Source: JARLGU01 sp036504535 (lineage in GTDB: Bacteria > Armatimonadota > Armatimonadia > Armatimonadales > Capsulimonadaceae). Taken from it: a stretch of 64,000 nucleotides of DNA. Shown here one piece after another: positions 26,374 to 34,087 of this stretch; the first letter of the stretch is position 1, and each line of letters begins with the position of its first letter. The translations under genes were made by a program, and so were the position numbers. The notes beneath the pieces are model-generated. The model saw only the letters and a list, made by a program, of their open reading frames with translations, was not told the DNA's origin and ran no database searches. The stretch is taken from the NCBI GenBank assembly GCA_036504535.1, contig DASXUY010000049.1, positions 62,001 to 126,000 on the forward strand. Reading direction: 5' to 3'.

Positions 26374-28233
26374 ATGGGACGAACAGTAGGTATTGACCTT
26401 GGGACCACCAACTCGGTTGTCGCGTTTGTAGAAGGCGGCGAGCCCCGAGTTATCCCGAACTCTGAAGGGGCCAACACGACCCCAAGTATTGTCGGCTTTA
26501 CGAAGACTGGCGAGCGACTCGTTGGCCAGCCCGCGAAGCGCCAGGCCGTTGTGAACCCGGATCGCACCGTCATCTCGATCAAGCGCGAAATCGGCACCAC
26601 CCACCGCACCACCGTTGACGGCAAGGATTATTCGCCGGAAGAGATCTCCGCGATGGTCCTCCAGAAGCTGAAGGCCGACGCTGAAGCGTTCCTTGGCGAG
26701 ACCGTCGACAAGGCCGTTATCACAGTACCGGCCTACTTCAATGACGCTCAGCGAACCGCGACCAAGAACGCGGGCCAGATCGCTGGTCTCGAAGTGCTCC
26801 GTATTATCAACGAGCCCACTGCGGCATCCTTGGCCTATGGCCTCGACAAGAAGGGCAATGAAACCATTCTCGTCTACGACCTCGGCGGCGGTACATTTGA
26901 CGTCAGCGTCCTCGAAGTCGGCGACGGCCTCGTGGAAGTTCACTCCACCGCAGGCGACACCCACCTCGGCGGCGACGACTGGGATCAGCGGATCGTCAAC
27001 TATGTGGCTGACGAGTTCAAGAAGATCGAAGGCATCGACCTTCGCGCCGACCGACAGGCAATGCAGCGACTACGCGAAGGATCCGAAAAGGCCAAGATCG
27101 AGCTTTCCGCTCGCCTTGAAACCGATGTCAACCTGCCGTTTATCACGGCGGACCAGAACGGACCAAAGCACCTCGACGTCAAATTGACCCGCGCGAAGTT
27201 CGAAGAGCTGACCCGCGACCTGCTGGAGCGCACCCGAGAGCCGTTCAACCGCGCTCTCAAGGATGCCAGCATCAGCGCATCGCAGATCGATGAGATCGTC
27301 CTCGTCGGCGGTTCGACCCGTATGCCACAGGTTCAGGCGCTCGTCAAAGAGCTTGGCAACGGCAAGGAACCCAACAAGTCGGTGAACCCGGATGAAGTAG
27401 TCGCCCTTGGCGCTGCGATCCAGGCTGGCGTGCTCGGCGGCGAAGTGAAGGATGTTGTCCTTCTCGACGTCACCCCGCTATCGCTCGGCATCCAGACTCT
27501 TGGCGACGTGCTCACCGTGCTTATTCCGCGCAATACGACCATCCCGAAGCGCGCCAGCGAGGTCTTCTCGACGGCGGCTGACGGTCAGACGGCCGTTGAC
27601 ATCCTGGTTTACCAGGGTGAGCGAGCAATCGCATCGCAGAACAAGCTCCTGGGCCGCTTCCAGCTTACCGAACTGCCGCCAGCGCCTCGTGGCGTGCCGC
27701 AGGTCGAGGTCGCATTCGACATCGACGCTAACGGTATCGTCAACGTGACCGCGACCGACAAGGCAACCAACCGCGAACAGCGCATCACAATCAGTGGCAC
27801 CGGCGCCCTCTCCAAAGAGGAAGTCGAGAAGATGGTTCACGACGCTGAGATACACGCCGCCGAAGACCAGAAGGTCAAGGATAAGGCCGAAGCTCGCAAC
27901 CAGGCCGACGCGCTGATCTACTCGACAAAGCGAACGCTGGAGCAGCTTGGCGCCGCCGTCAGCTCCGAGGACCGTGCGGCAGTCGAAGCCGCTCAGACCG
28001 ACCTTAAGAGCGCTCTCGATGCTGACGATCTCGACCGCATCAAGAAGGCGACCGAAGCGCTGCAGCAGGCAACGTACAAGCTCAGCGAAGCGGCCTACAA
28101 GCAGAGCGCAGCCGCAGGCGAGCCTGGTGCCGACGGCGAACAGCCGCAGGGCGCTCCGCACGACGACGGCCCGAAAGCGTCCGCCCCGCACGGCGCCGAC
28201 GACGTCATCGACGCCGAGTTCAAGAGCGAATAG
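26374..28233 (+). CDS. dnaK: Molecular chaperone DnaK (Hsp70)
   Basis: 619 residues; AGGAG 9 nt before the ATG. The ATPase domain (1-~375) has IDLGTTNSVVAF, the DLGGGTFDVSVLEVGDG signature and VLVGGSTRMPQVQ. The substrate-binding beta domain follows a DVTPLSLGIQTLGDV linker, then the helical lid, and the tail ends DDVIDAEFKSE as usual. It binds unfolded proteins in an ATP cycle with DnaJ and GrpE. Neither co-chaperone gene is adjacent, which differs from the common grpE-dnaK-dnaJ order, so this may be one of several dnaK copies. Hsp20 follows. Expression is from a consensus vegetative promoter. Confidence 0.98.
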   Translation: MGRTVGIDLGTTNSVVAFVEGGEPRVIPNSEGANTTPSIVGFTKTGERLVGQPAKRQAVVNPDRTVISIKREIGTTHRTTVDGKDYSPEEISAMVLQKLKADAEAFLGETVDKAVITVPAYFNDAQRTATKNAGQIAGLEVLRIINEPTAASLAYGLDKKGNETILVYDLGGGTFDVSVLEVGDGLVEVHSTAGDTHLGGDDWDQRIVNYVADEFKKIEGIDLRADRQAMQRLREGSEKAKIELSARLETDVNLPFITADQNGPKHLDVKLTRAKFEELTRDLLERTREPFNRALKDASISASQIDEIVLVGGSTRMPQVQALVKELGNGKEPNKSVNPDEVVALGAAIQAGVLGGEVKDVVLLDVTPLSLGIQTLGDVLTVLIPRNTTIPKRASEVFSTAADGQTAVDILVYQGERAIASQNKLLGRFQLTELPPAPRGVPQVEVAFDIDANGIVNVTATDKATNREQRITISGTGALSKEEVEKMVHDAEIHAAEDQKVKDKAEARNQADALIYSTKRTLEQLGAAVSSEDRAAVEAAQTDLKSALDADDLDRIKKATEALQQATYKLSEAAYKQSAAAGEPGADGEQPQGAPHDDGPKASAPHGADDVIDAEFKSE

Positions 28234-28237
28234 GCAG

Positions 28238-28252
28238 GCAGGCTGAGCCTGC
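28238..28252. repeat. REP-like palindrome copy 1
   Basis: GCAGGCT-G-AGCCTGC followed by ACCCTT, directly after the dnaK stop. The same sequence is at 57281-57295 and a variant in the other orientation at 58195-58209. Confidence 0.7.
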
Positions 28253-28421
28253 ACCCTTATCGCGCAGCGGGTCCGGCGGTGGTTAGCATAACACCGTCGA
28301 CCCGCGGCGATGGGATTAGGTTCTTAAAGTACCTGAACGACAATATGATGTCGCACGGCAAGCCCGGATGAGCCGGTATAGCCACTCCGGCGTCCCGGAG
28401 GGACAATCATAAACGCATTAG

Positions 28422-28441
28422 CCACTGAATTCATTCAGTGG
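28422..28441. promoter_or_regulatory. Palindromic candidate operator upstream of hsp20
   Basis: CCACTGAAT-TC-ATTCAGTGG, a perfect 9-bp inverted repeat. It overlaps the position of the -35 box for the -10 candidate TATACT (28462-28467), as expected for a repressor site. It does not match CIRCE. Confidence 0.5.
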
Positions 28442-28473
28442 TGAGCATTGCTGATGGGTCGTATACTAGCCCA

Positions 28474-28553
28474 GTCGTTCACGACGTGGTCCGGATCTTA
28501 TGGGTCGGAGACCCTATCTTCAATAACTAACCATGTCGTTCACGGCGTGGTCC
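28474..28553 (+). repeat. Two 19-nt direct repeats upstream of hsp20
   Basis: GTCGTTCACGACGTGGTCC (28474-28492) and GTCGTTCACGGCGTGGTCC (28535-28553), one mismatch, starts 61 bp apart (close to six helical turns). Downstream of the presumed -10, so they would lie in the leader RNA. Confidence 0.7.
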
Positions 28554-28593
28554 CGAGTTGGCCGTTTTCGGCCTAAATCCGGGATTTTGCAGC

Positions 28594-28612
28594 TTTCCGC
28601 CATTGGCGGAAA
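28594..28612 (+). promoter_or_regulatory. Hairpin in the hsp20 leader
   Basis: TTTCCGCC-ATT-GGCGGAAA, a perfect 8-bp stem 22 nt before the GGAGGAG ribosome site. Leader hairpins near hsp20 ribosome sites are often heat sensors, but this one does not itself cover the ribosome site. Confidence 0.45.
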
Positions 28613-28648
28613 ATTAACAACACAATCAACAACGGAGGAGAATCTACC

Positions 28649-29107
28649 ATGGCAAACGGTATTGTCCGATTCGATCCCTTTGAGGATTTCACTCGCCTAC
28701 AAAGGGACATGAATCGCCTTTTCGATGACTCGTTCGGCACCCCCACCCGACGCAACCGGGAGAACGTCGCCACAGCGGCGTGGGCGCCAGCGGTTGACGT
28801 GAGCGAGGACACGAACGAAATCGTGCTCCGCGCGGAAGTGCCCGGTGTGAAACAGGACGATCTCGATATCGAACTGACCGGCGACACGCTTACCATCAAG
28901 GGCGAAAAGAAGTTTGAGGACGAGGAGCGCAAAGGCAACTATGTGCGCGTCGAACGAAGCTACGGCTCATTCCAGCGCTCATTCAACCTCGCCGTGCCCG
29001 TCCAGGCAGACAAGATCAACGCCACGTTCAAAGACGGCGTGCTAACGGTCCACCTGCCCAAATCCGAAGCAACAAAGCCCCGCAAAGTGCTGGTCCAAAC
29101 CAGCTAG
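28649..29107 (+). CDS. Small heat-shock protein, Hsp20/alpha-crystallin family
   Basis: 152 residues; GGAGGAG ends 7-9 nt before ATG. The N-terminal arm starts ANGIVRFDPFEDFTRLQRD. The alpha-crystallin domain (~45-140) contains VDVSEDTNEIVLRAEVPGV, TLTIKGEKKFEDEERKGNY and the FKDGVLTVHLPKSE end motif. It is an ATP-independent holdase that keeps unfolding proteins soluble for DnaK, encoded just upstream. It has its own regulatory region and a strong terminator, so it is a single-gene unit. Confidence 0.97.
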   Translation: MANGIVRFDPFEDFTRLQRDMNRLFDDSFGTPTRRNRENVATAAWAPAVDVSEDTNEIVLRAEVPGVKQDDLDIELTGDTLTIKGEKKFEDEERKGNYVRVERSYGSFQRSFNLAVPVQADKINATFKDGVLTVHLPKSEATKPRKVLVQTS

Positions 29108-29120
29108 GCTGAGATAACTG

Positions 29121-29154
29121 AGCCCGCCGCGACCAAGTCGCGGCGGGCTTTTTT
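29121..29154 (+). terminator. Rho-independent terminator of hsp20
   Basis: AGCCCGCCGCGAC-CAA-GTCGCGGCGGGCT, a 13-bp stem followed by six T residues, 13 bp past the stop. Confidence 0.93.
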
Positions 29155-29261
29155 GCCTGTTATTCCCATGTCTGAAGTCCGCACGCCCGCCCAGTCCAGT
29201 ATCACCCGCCTGCGGAACCGTGAAATGAAATTCCGGCTGACCATCAACACGTCCGCATGAA

Positions 29262-29290
29262 TTGACATTTCGTCATAACAATGATACAAT
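29262..29290 (+). promoter_or_regulatory. Near-consensus promoter with no evident gene
   Basis: TTGACA (29262-29267), 17-bp spacer, TACAAT (29285-29290). Downstream there is only a 14-codon frame (29298-29342), and the next gene lies on the opposite strand. It may make a small RNA or an antisense transcript into the TPR gene. Confidence 0.6.
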
Positions 29291-29531
29291 AAAAGTAATG
29301 GAGAATAACCCAAAGAGGTCTCCGGCAAACCTTGACAACTAAGACGCGTCGTCGCATTCTTATCACTGTTGACCGACGTTTATATTGCACGTTCATTGCG
29401 TATATTGGCTTACAAAAATATCCACAATATCCGTGGATACTGCGCATCGAAATTGCCCAAATATTCACCCACCCAATGTACGCGTAGGGGCAGAGCTCGT
29501 CTCTGCCCTCTTCTGCGCCCCACCACCGCCC

Positions 29532-31574
29532 CTACCCCACCGCGATAGACAGCTCCGCGAGCAGGCGGTTGGCAGCGGCTTTGACGTGGTCGCCGCCGAG
29601 GTCTGCGGCGATTTGCCATTCGGCGCAGGCGGCGACGATCATGCCCTTGTCGCGGAGCGCGAGGCCCAGGTTGAGGTGGGCACCAGCGTCGCTTGAGTCT
29701 AGGTGCAGGGCCTGAAGTAGCTCGCTGAACGCATAGTCCAGCTTCCCCTCCTGCCGAAGCAGCTCGCCGTAGTTGCGGTGCGCTGATCCGAGTTTCGGGT
29801 TGGCTTCGATGGCCCTGCGGAAATGGACCTTGCTCTCATCGATGTTGCCTGCTTCAAGCATCAGGACGGCTAGATTATTGTACGCGTCCGCGTAGTCAGG
29901 CGCGAGACGTATAGCTTCGCGGTACGCCGCCTCTGCTTCGCCGCTTCGTCCAAGATCGGCGAGCACACCGCCGACATGGTTGTGCACTTCGGCATCGGCG
30001 GGCCGGATCTTCACTGCGGCACGTAGCTCGTGTTGCGCTGCCTTGAGGTCGCGGGCCGACCAGTAGCACAGGCCGAGCATATGACGAGCACTGCCGTTTT
30101 CAGGATCGAAGTGGACAGCCTTCTCGAGATCGACTATGGCTTTGTCAATCTCTTTCCGCTTCTGGTGTTCAATGGACAAGGCCGCATAGCAGTTGCTGAG
30201 GCTGCAACGGGTCACCATGTCGTGAGGCTTGAGGTGTAGGGTTTGATTGAAGCTCTCGATAGCGCCTTCGAGGTCGCCAGACTGTTCGAGAGCGATGGCG
30301 AGCTTTTCGTTGGCAACCGCGTCAGCCGGCGCGAGCCGAACAGCGAGCTTGAGTTCCGCAATCGCCTCTTCTAGCCGCGAATCGTCGAGGTAGAGTTGGC
30401 CCAGGTTGAGGCAGCTCACCACGTTCGACGGGTCGAGACGAAGCGCCGATTTGTAAACGTCAATCGCCTCTGCCGATTTGCCCTGCTTGGCGAGGACACA
30501 CCCCAGGTTGTTCATGGTGCGCGCATTCAACGGGTCAACTTCGAGTGCCTGCCGGTAATGGCTCACCGCCTCGTCGAGCTCACCGATGCCATCATACGCC
30601 ACCCCAAGGTTGTAGAGCAGTTGCGCGTTGCCTGGCTCTTTTTCAAGTGCCGCGCGCCAGACCCCGATGGCCGCAGTGCCGTCGCCTTGGCGAGCTAGAA
30701 CTTCACCGAGAAGCCGCTCAGACTGCGTATCGCCCGGCTTCAGGTCTGCGGCGCGCTTGAGTTCCGTGGCCGATTCGTCGAGGTCGCCGTGCTTGAGAAG
30801 CGCCAGACCGAGGTGATAGCGGCACTGCACATCGTCGGGGTCCATTTGAAGAACAGCACGGAACTCGGCGATAGCGCCCGGGAGGTTGCCGACTCGAACA
30901 AAAGAGTGCGCCAGGTTGTAACGCATGCGGACATCGAGCGGGTCAAGGTTGATCGCCTGATGATACGCCGCTATAGCTTCGGCATCACGCTTCTTGCCAG
31001 CGAGCGCGAGCCCGTGAACATAGTGCATTTGCGGGTTCTTGGGGTCAAACTCGACCGCCTTGCGGTAGCTGGCGATTGCCTTGCCTGCCTGCCCCTTGCG
31101 GGTGTATGCCAGTCCGAGGAGGTAGTAGCCGCGAGCAGATTCCTTATCGCGCTTGACCGACTCAGCGAATGATGCGATGGCATCGTCGATCTTGCCCTCG
31201 CGCATCAGTTCCTGGCCGCGTTCGAGATGGGCGACCGAAAGACACTGGTGGGCATAGACGATATTGGGGTCTATCTTGAGCGCTTCGGAGAGGTGATCAA
31301 TGGCGGCGGCGATCTGACCAAAATCGAGGCACAGCGCGCCAGCATTCGTATGGGCGCGAGCATCGTGCGGGTCAAGCTTCAGCGCTTCCTGGTAAGCTTT
31401 CAGCGCTTCAGGGCGGTGGTCTGTGTGCTGCAACGCCAGCCCCATCTGGTAGTACGCCCCCGCATCGCCTTCGGACGTTGCAAAGTAGTGGGTCCACGCA
31501 GTTAGAGCATCGTTCCAACGCCCGTCGCCCGCCAGCGATGTGGCCAGCGCGTGAAGCTCTTCAGAGTTGAACAC
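29532..31574 (-). CDS. Tetratricopeptide repeat protein (TPR only)
   Basis: 680 residues from a GTG start, composed almost wholly of about 18-19 consecutive 34-residue TPRs, e.g. DHRPEALKAYQEALKLDPHD and GIGELDEAVSHYRQALEVDP. Canonical W-L-G-Y-A-F-A-P positions are easy to see. No signal peptide, membrane segment or fused catalytic domain is present, so it is probably a cytoplasmic protein-binding scaffold. Its stop lies in GC-rich DNA without a clean terminator. Neighbouring genes give no hint of the partner. Confidence 0.93.
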   Translation of the reverse strand: MFNSEELHALATSLAGDGRWNDALTAWTHYFATSEGDAGAYYQMGLALQHTDHRPEALKAYQEALKLDPHDARAHTNAGALCLDFGQIAAAIDHLSEALKIDPNIVYAHQCLSVAHLERGQELMREGKIDDAIASFAESVKRDKESARGYYLLGLAYTRKGQAGKAIASYRKAVEFDPKNPQMHYVHGLALAGKKRDAEAIAAYHQAINLDPLDVRMRYNLAHSFVRVGNLPGAIAEFRAVLQMDPDDVQCRYHLGLALLKHGDLDESATELKRAADLKPGDTQSERLLGEVLARQGDGTAAIGVWRAALEKEPGNAQLLYNLGVAYDGIGELDEAVSHYRQALEVDPLNARTMNNLGCVLAKQGKSAEAIDVYKSALRLDPSNVVSCLNLGQLYLDDSRLEEAIAELKLAVRLAPADAVANEKLAIALEQSGDLEGAIESFNQTLHLKPHDMVTRCSLSNCYAALSIEHQKRKEIDKAIVDLEKAVHFDPENGSARHMLGLCYWSARDLKAAQHELRAAVKIRPADAEVHNHVGGVLADLGRSGEAEAAYREAIRLAPDYADAYNNLAVLMLEAGNIDESKVHFRRAIEANPKLGSAHRNYGELLRQEGKLDYAFSELLQALHLDSSDAGAHLNLGLALRDKGMIVAACAEWQIAADLGGDHVKAAANRLLAELSIAVG

Positions 31575-31938
31575 GCGAAGATCATACGCTGGCCCACTAT
31601 CCTCAGGCTGCGTGTGACCATTCCCATTCGCCGAAATTGTGCCGTTCGCGTTCAGTGATCTAACTCCTCATCGCCTCATCGTGCGCGAATTTCTATCTAT
31701 TACACCGCGTTAGGGCCGATTTCCTCTTATGGCGCGAAAAAAGGGGATGGCGGTTAGTCAATTCCGGATACCATGCAAACGAGTCTCTTTGCAAACTTCC
31801 TTGACAAAGCGGAATCGCTGCTTGTATACTTTGATTGCCACTTTGAAGGCGACGGCGCCTGACAGCGGCCCCGAGGCGGCACTTTCCTTTTCATCCGAAG
31901 CTGCCCGGTAGAATCGTTACTCTTGGAGGTCGCCGTTC
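31575..31938. other. 364-bp divergent gap
   Basis: Separates the TPR gene (minus) from the LCP gene (plus). Carries the plus-strand promoter at 31801-31830. No gene seen; a minus-strand promoter is not obvious. Confidence 0.5.
31801..31830 (+). promoter_or_regulatory. Promoter of the LCP-glycosyltransferase operon
   Basis: TTGACA (31801-31806), 18-bp spacer, TATACT (31825-31830), about 100 bp before the LCP start. Confidence 0.75.
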
Positions 31939-33030
31939 ATGGGCATTCCGCCCCAGCCACCCGTCACGCCTCGCTATGCGCCCGACCGATTCGGCGAACC
32001 TATCGCAGACATCCAGCGTCCCGCGCGAAAGCCGCGCAAGCCGCTTCGCCGCAGGAAGCCGTCGCAGTGGGGTCCAAGGCTGCTCGTCGGTTTCGTAGGC
32101 GTCGTTCTCTTGGCTCTCGGCTATGGTGCGTACCTGGCGATCAACTCACCGATCGTCGCGCACATGATGCAAAACCCGACAGTCGCCAACCAGTTTCCCG
32201 GTGTGAAGAGCATGAACATGCTCGTCATCGGTCGAGACTACGACTACAGCAACTCGGACCAGGTGATTCGCACCAAAGCGCGGTCCGACATGTTGATGGT
32301 GGCGCACCTCGATTTTGAGAACAACTCGGTGCACATGCTGTCCATCCCGCGTGACACACGTGCGCGCATCCCCGGGCACGGAACGCATAAGATCAATGCA
32401 GCGCACGCGTACGGCGGGCCAACACTCTCGGCGGCGACCGTCACTCGAAACTACGGGATCCCAGTCGACCACTACATGTCGCTCGACTTCCAAGGCTTCG
32501 AAAAGGCCATCGACTTGATGAACGGCGTCAATGTGACCGTCGACAAGAAGATGGACTACGACGATAACTGGGGCCACCTGCACATCCACCTGCTTCCCGG
32601 CGAGCAGCACCTCAACGGCAACCAGACCATGGGCTTCGTGCGCTTCCGACACGCCGACAACGACATGGTTCGAACGGCCCGTCAGCAGCGTGTGATCGCA
32701 GCGCTTAAGATGAAGATGCTGGAGCCGGCCACCCTTCTGGCTGTGCCCAATATCCTCAACACGATCGACAAGCACACCGAAAGCGACTTCACAACCGACC
32801 AGAAGATCGCCATCGCGCGGTTTATCAAAGGCGCTCCAAAGGACAAGGTCGAGATGCAGACCCTCCCCAGCACCGAGGGCAACTACTACGTCTACACCGA
32901 CTGGCAGCAGGCGACGCCGCTTATCACTCAGTGGTTCGGTGTGACCCCGCCGAAGCCGACACGGGACCGGCACCGTAGCGAACGGTTCGCAGCAGCGCGT
33001 CGCTCGAAGGCAGCGGCGTCCGAGATTTGA
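31939..33030 (+). CDS. LytR-CpsA-Psr (LCP) family envelope polymer ligase
   Basis: 363 residues; GGAGG precedes ATG 31939. A Pro/Arg-rich cytoplasmic tail is followed by one membrane segment (LLVGFVGVVLLALGYGAYLA, ~50-70) and the external LCP domain with RTKARSDMLMVAHLDFENN, SIPRDTRARIPGHGTHKINAAH, YMSLDFQGFEKAIDLMNGV and FVRFRHADNDMVRTARQQR. These carry the Arg/Asp residues that bind polyprenyl pyrophosphate and magnesium. LCP enzymes move glycopolymers from lipid carrier to cell wall or protein. It overlaps the glycosyltransferase gene, so both likely serve one surface glycan. Confidence 0.95.
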   Translation: MGIPPQPPVTPRYAPDRFGEPIADIQRPARKPRKPLRRRKPSQWGPRLLVGFVGVVLLALGYGAYLAINSPIVAHMMQNPTVANQFPGVKSMNMLVIGRDYDYSNSDQVIRTKARSDMLMVAHLDFENNSVHMLSIPRDTRARIPGHGTHKINAAHAYGGPTLSAATVTRNYGIPVDHYMSLDFQGFEKAIDLMNGVNVTVDKKMDYDDNWGHLHIHLLPGEQHLNGNQTMGFVRFRHADNDMVRTARQQRVIAALKMKMLEPATLLAVPNILNTIDKHTESDFTTDQKIAIARFIKGAPKDKVEMQTLPSTEGNYYVYTDWQQATPLITQWFGVTPPKPTRDRHRSERFAAARRSKAAASEI

Positions 33031-34085
33031 ACCAAGTCCTCCTGATAGGCAGGCCAGCCACTGGCGGCCTGCGGGCGCACATAGCCGAGTTGGTGCGGCG
33101 GCTTGACCGCACCAACTACGCCCCTTGGGTCTGCGGTCCAACCGCGTTCATCGATGACCTCCCTGCCGACCTGCCGACGTTCGTCAAAGCCGCCTGCCCC
33201 ATCGCCGCCAAACTCGGCCCCGGTGACTTCGCAGCAGCAAACCGCCTTCGTCGTATCGTGTCCCAAGCCCGCACCAGCGGCCCAGTCCTCGTCCACGCTC
33301 ACGGCATCCGCGCCGCCTGGATCGCCGCCATCGCCCACGTGGCCCGCCCGTTCCCGTTCGTCGTGACGCTGCACAACATCCCGCCCGCTGGGCCGCTTGG
33401 GGCAATTGCCCTCCGCTTCCTCACGGCCCGTGCGGACCAGGTCGTCTGCGTCTCACAGGCCATCGCCGACCGCGTCCAACCCGAAGCAATGGTCATCCCA
33501 AACGGTGTCGAAGTGAGCCGATACGCCAGCCTCGACCGGGTCGCCGCTCGGAAAGAGATAGGCATTGATGCGGAGGCATTCGTTGTCGGATGTATAGCGC
33601 GCCTGTCGCCCGAGAAAGGGGTAGACGTTCTCATCGAAGCGGCAGCAGCTCTGCCCAACACGCTCGTGTTGATCGCTGGCGACGGTCCTGAACGCGATGT
33701 GCTCTCCGCAAACCTGCCGCCCAATGTCCGCCTGCTCGGTCAGGTGGCGAGCGTGTTGCCCGTCCTCGCAGCCTCGGATGTGATCGCCGTCCCATCTCGC
33801 AGCGAGGGACAGGGGATCGTGGCCCTGGAAGCGCTTGCAGCCGGACGCGCCGTAGTAGCGTCCAATGTCGGCGGCTTACCTGAGATGATTGAGCAGAATG
33901 TGACAGGACTACTCGTGGACGTCGGAGACCCTACGAAGCTGGCCGACGCCATCCGCCAACTTGTCACAAATGACGAGTTACGGCGTCGTCTGGGGGATGC
34001 GGGGCAACGGTACGCTCAGGGTACAGGCGACATTGAGGCGCGAACCAGGCAGCTGGAGACGGTGTATGCGGCCGTGTTGGGCTAA
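33027..34085 (+). CDS. Glycosyltransferase family 4 (GT-B)
   Basis: 352 residues starting at TTG 33027, which overlaps the LCP stop by TTGA, so translation is coupled. N-terminal Rossmann half has VLLIGRPATGGLRAHI (glycine-rich loop), ending VIPNGVEVSRY. The C-terminal half has VGCIARLSPEKGVDVLIEA, LIAGDGPERD and the EX7E element in SRSEGQGIVALEALAAGRAVV. It transfers a nucleotide-activated sugar with retention to an acceptor, probably a lipid-linked glycan later attached by the LCP protein. It meets the SARP-like gene tail to tail with 2 bp between. Confidence 0.95.
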   Translation: MNQVLLIGRPATGGLRAHIAELVRRLDRTNYAPWVCGPTAFIDDLPADLPTFVKAACPIAAKLGPGDFAAANRLRRIVSQARTSGPVLVHAHGIRAAWIAAIAHVARPFPFVVTLHNIPPAGPLGAIALRFLTARADQVVCVSQAIADRVQPEAMVIPNGVEVSRYASLDRVAARKEIGIDAEAFVVGCIARLSPEKGVDVLIEAAAALPNTLVLIAGDGPERDVLSANLPPNVRLLGQVASVLPVLAASDVIAVPSRSEGQGIVALEALAAGRAVVASNVGGLPEMIEQNVTGLLVDVGDPTKLADAIRQLVTNDELRRRLGDAGQRYAQGTGDIEARTRQLETVYAAVLG

Positions 34086-34087
34086 CG

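Larger units (their letters stand above)
28234..28648. other. 415-bp regulatory gap between dnaK and hsp20
   Basis: Contains, in order: the REP-like palindrome; an imperfect hairpin GCGGGTC...GACCCGC (about 28268-28307), a possible dnaK terminator; a GTCCC-GGA-GGGAC stem; a 9-2-9 palindrome; a TATACT -10 candidate at 28462-28467; two 19-nt direct repeats; and an 8-bp hairpin near the hsp20 ribosome site. No gene is seen. Confidence 0.65.
29108..29531. other. 424-bp gap between hsp20 and the TPR gene
   Basis: Contains the hsp20 terminator, the orphan promoter, two further TTGAC sequences (29332, 29368) in AT-rich DNA, and a GC-rich stretch near 29487-29510 with GGGGCAGAG...CTCTGCCC pairing that could terminate the TPR gene. 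No supported gene. Confidence 0.5.

Noticed and set aside
29298..29342. 14-codon frame after the orphan promoter
   Set aside because: No ribosome site and too short to support without expression or conservation data.
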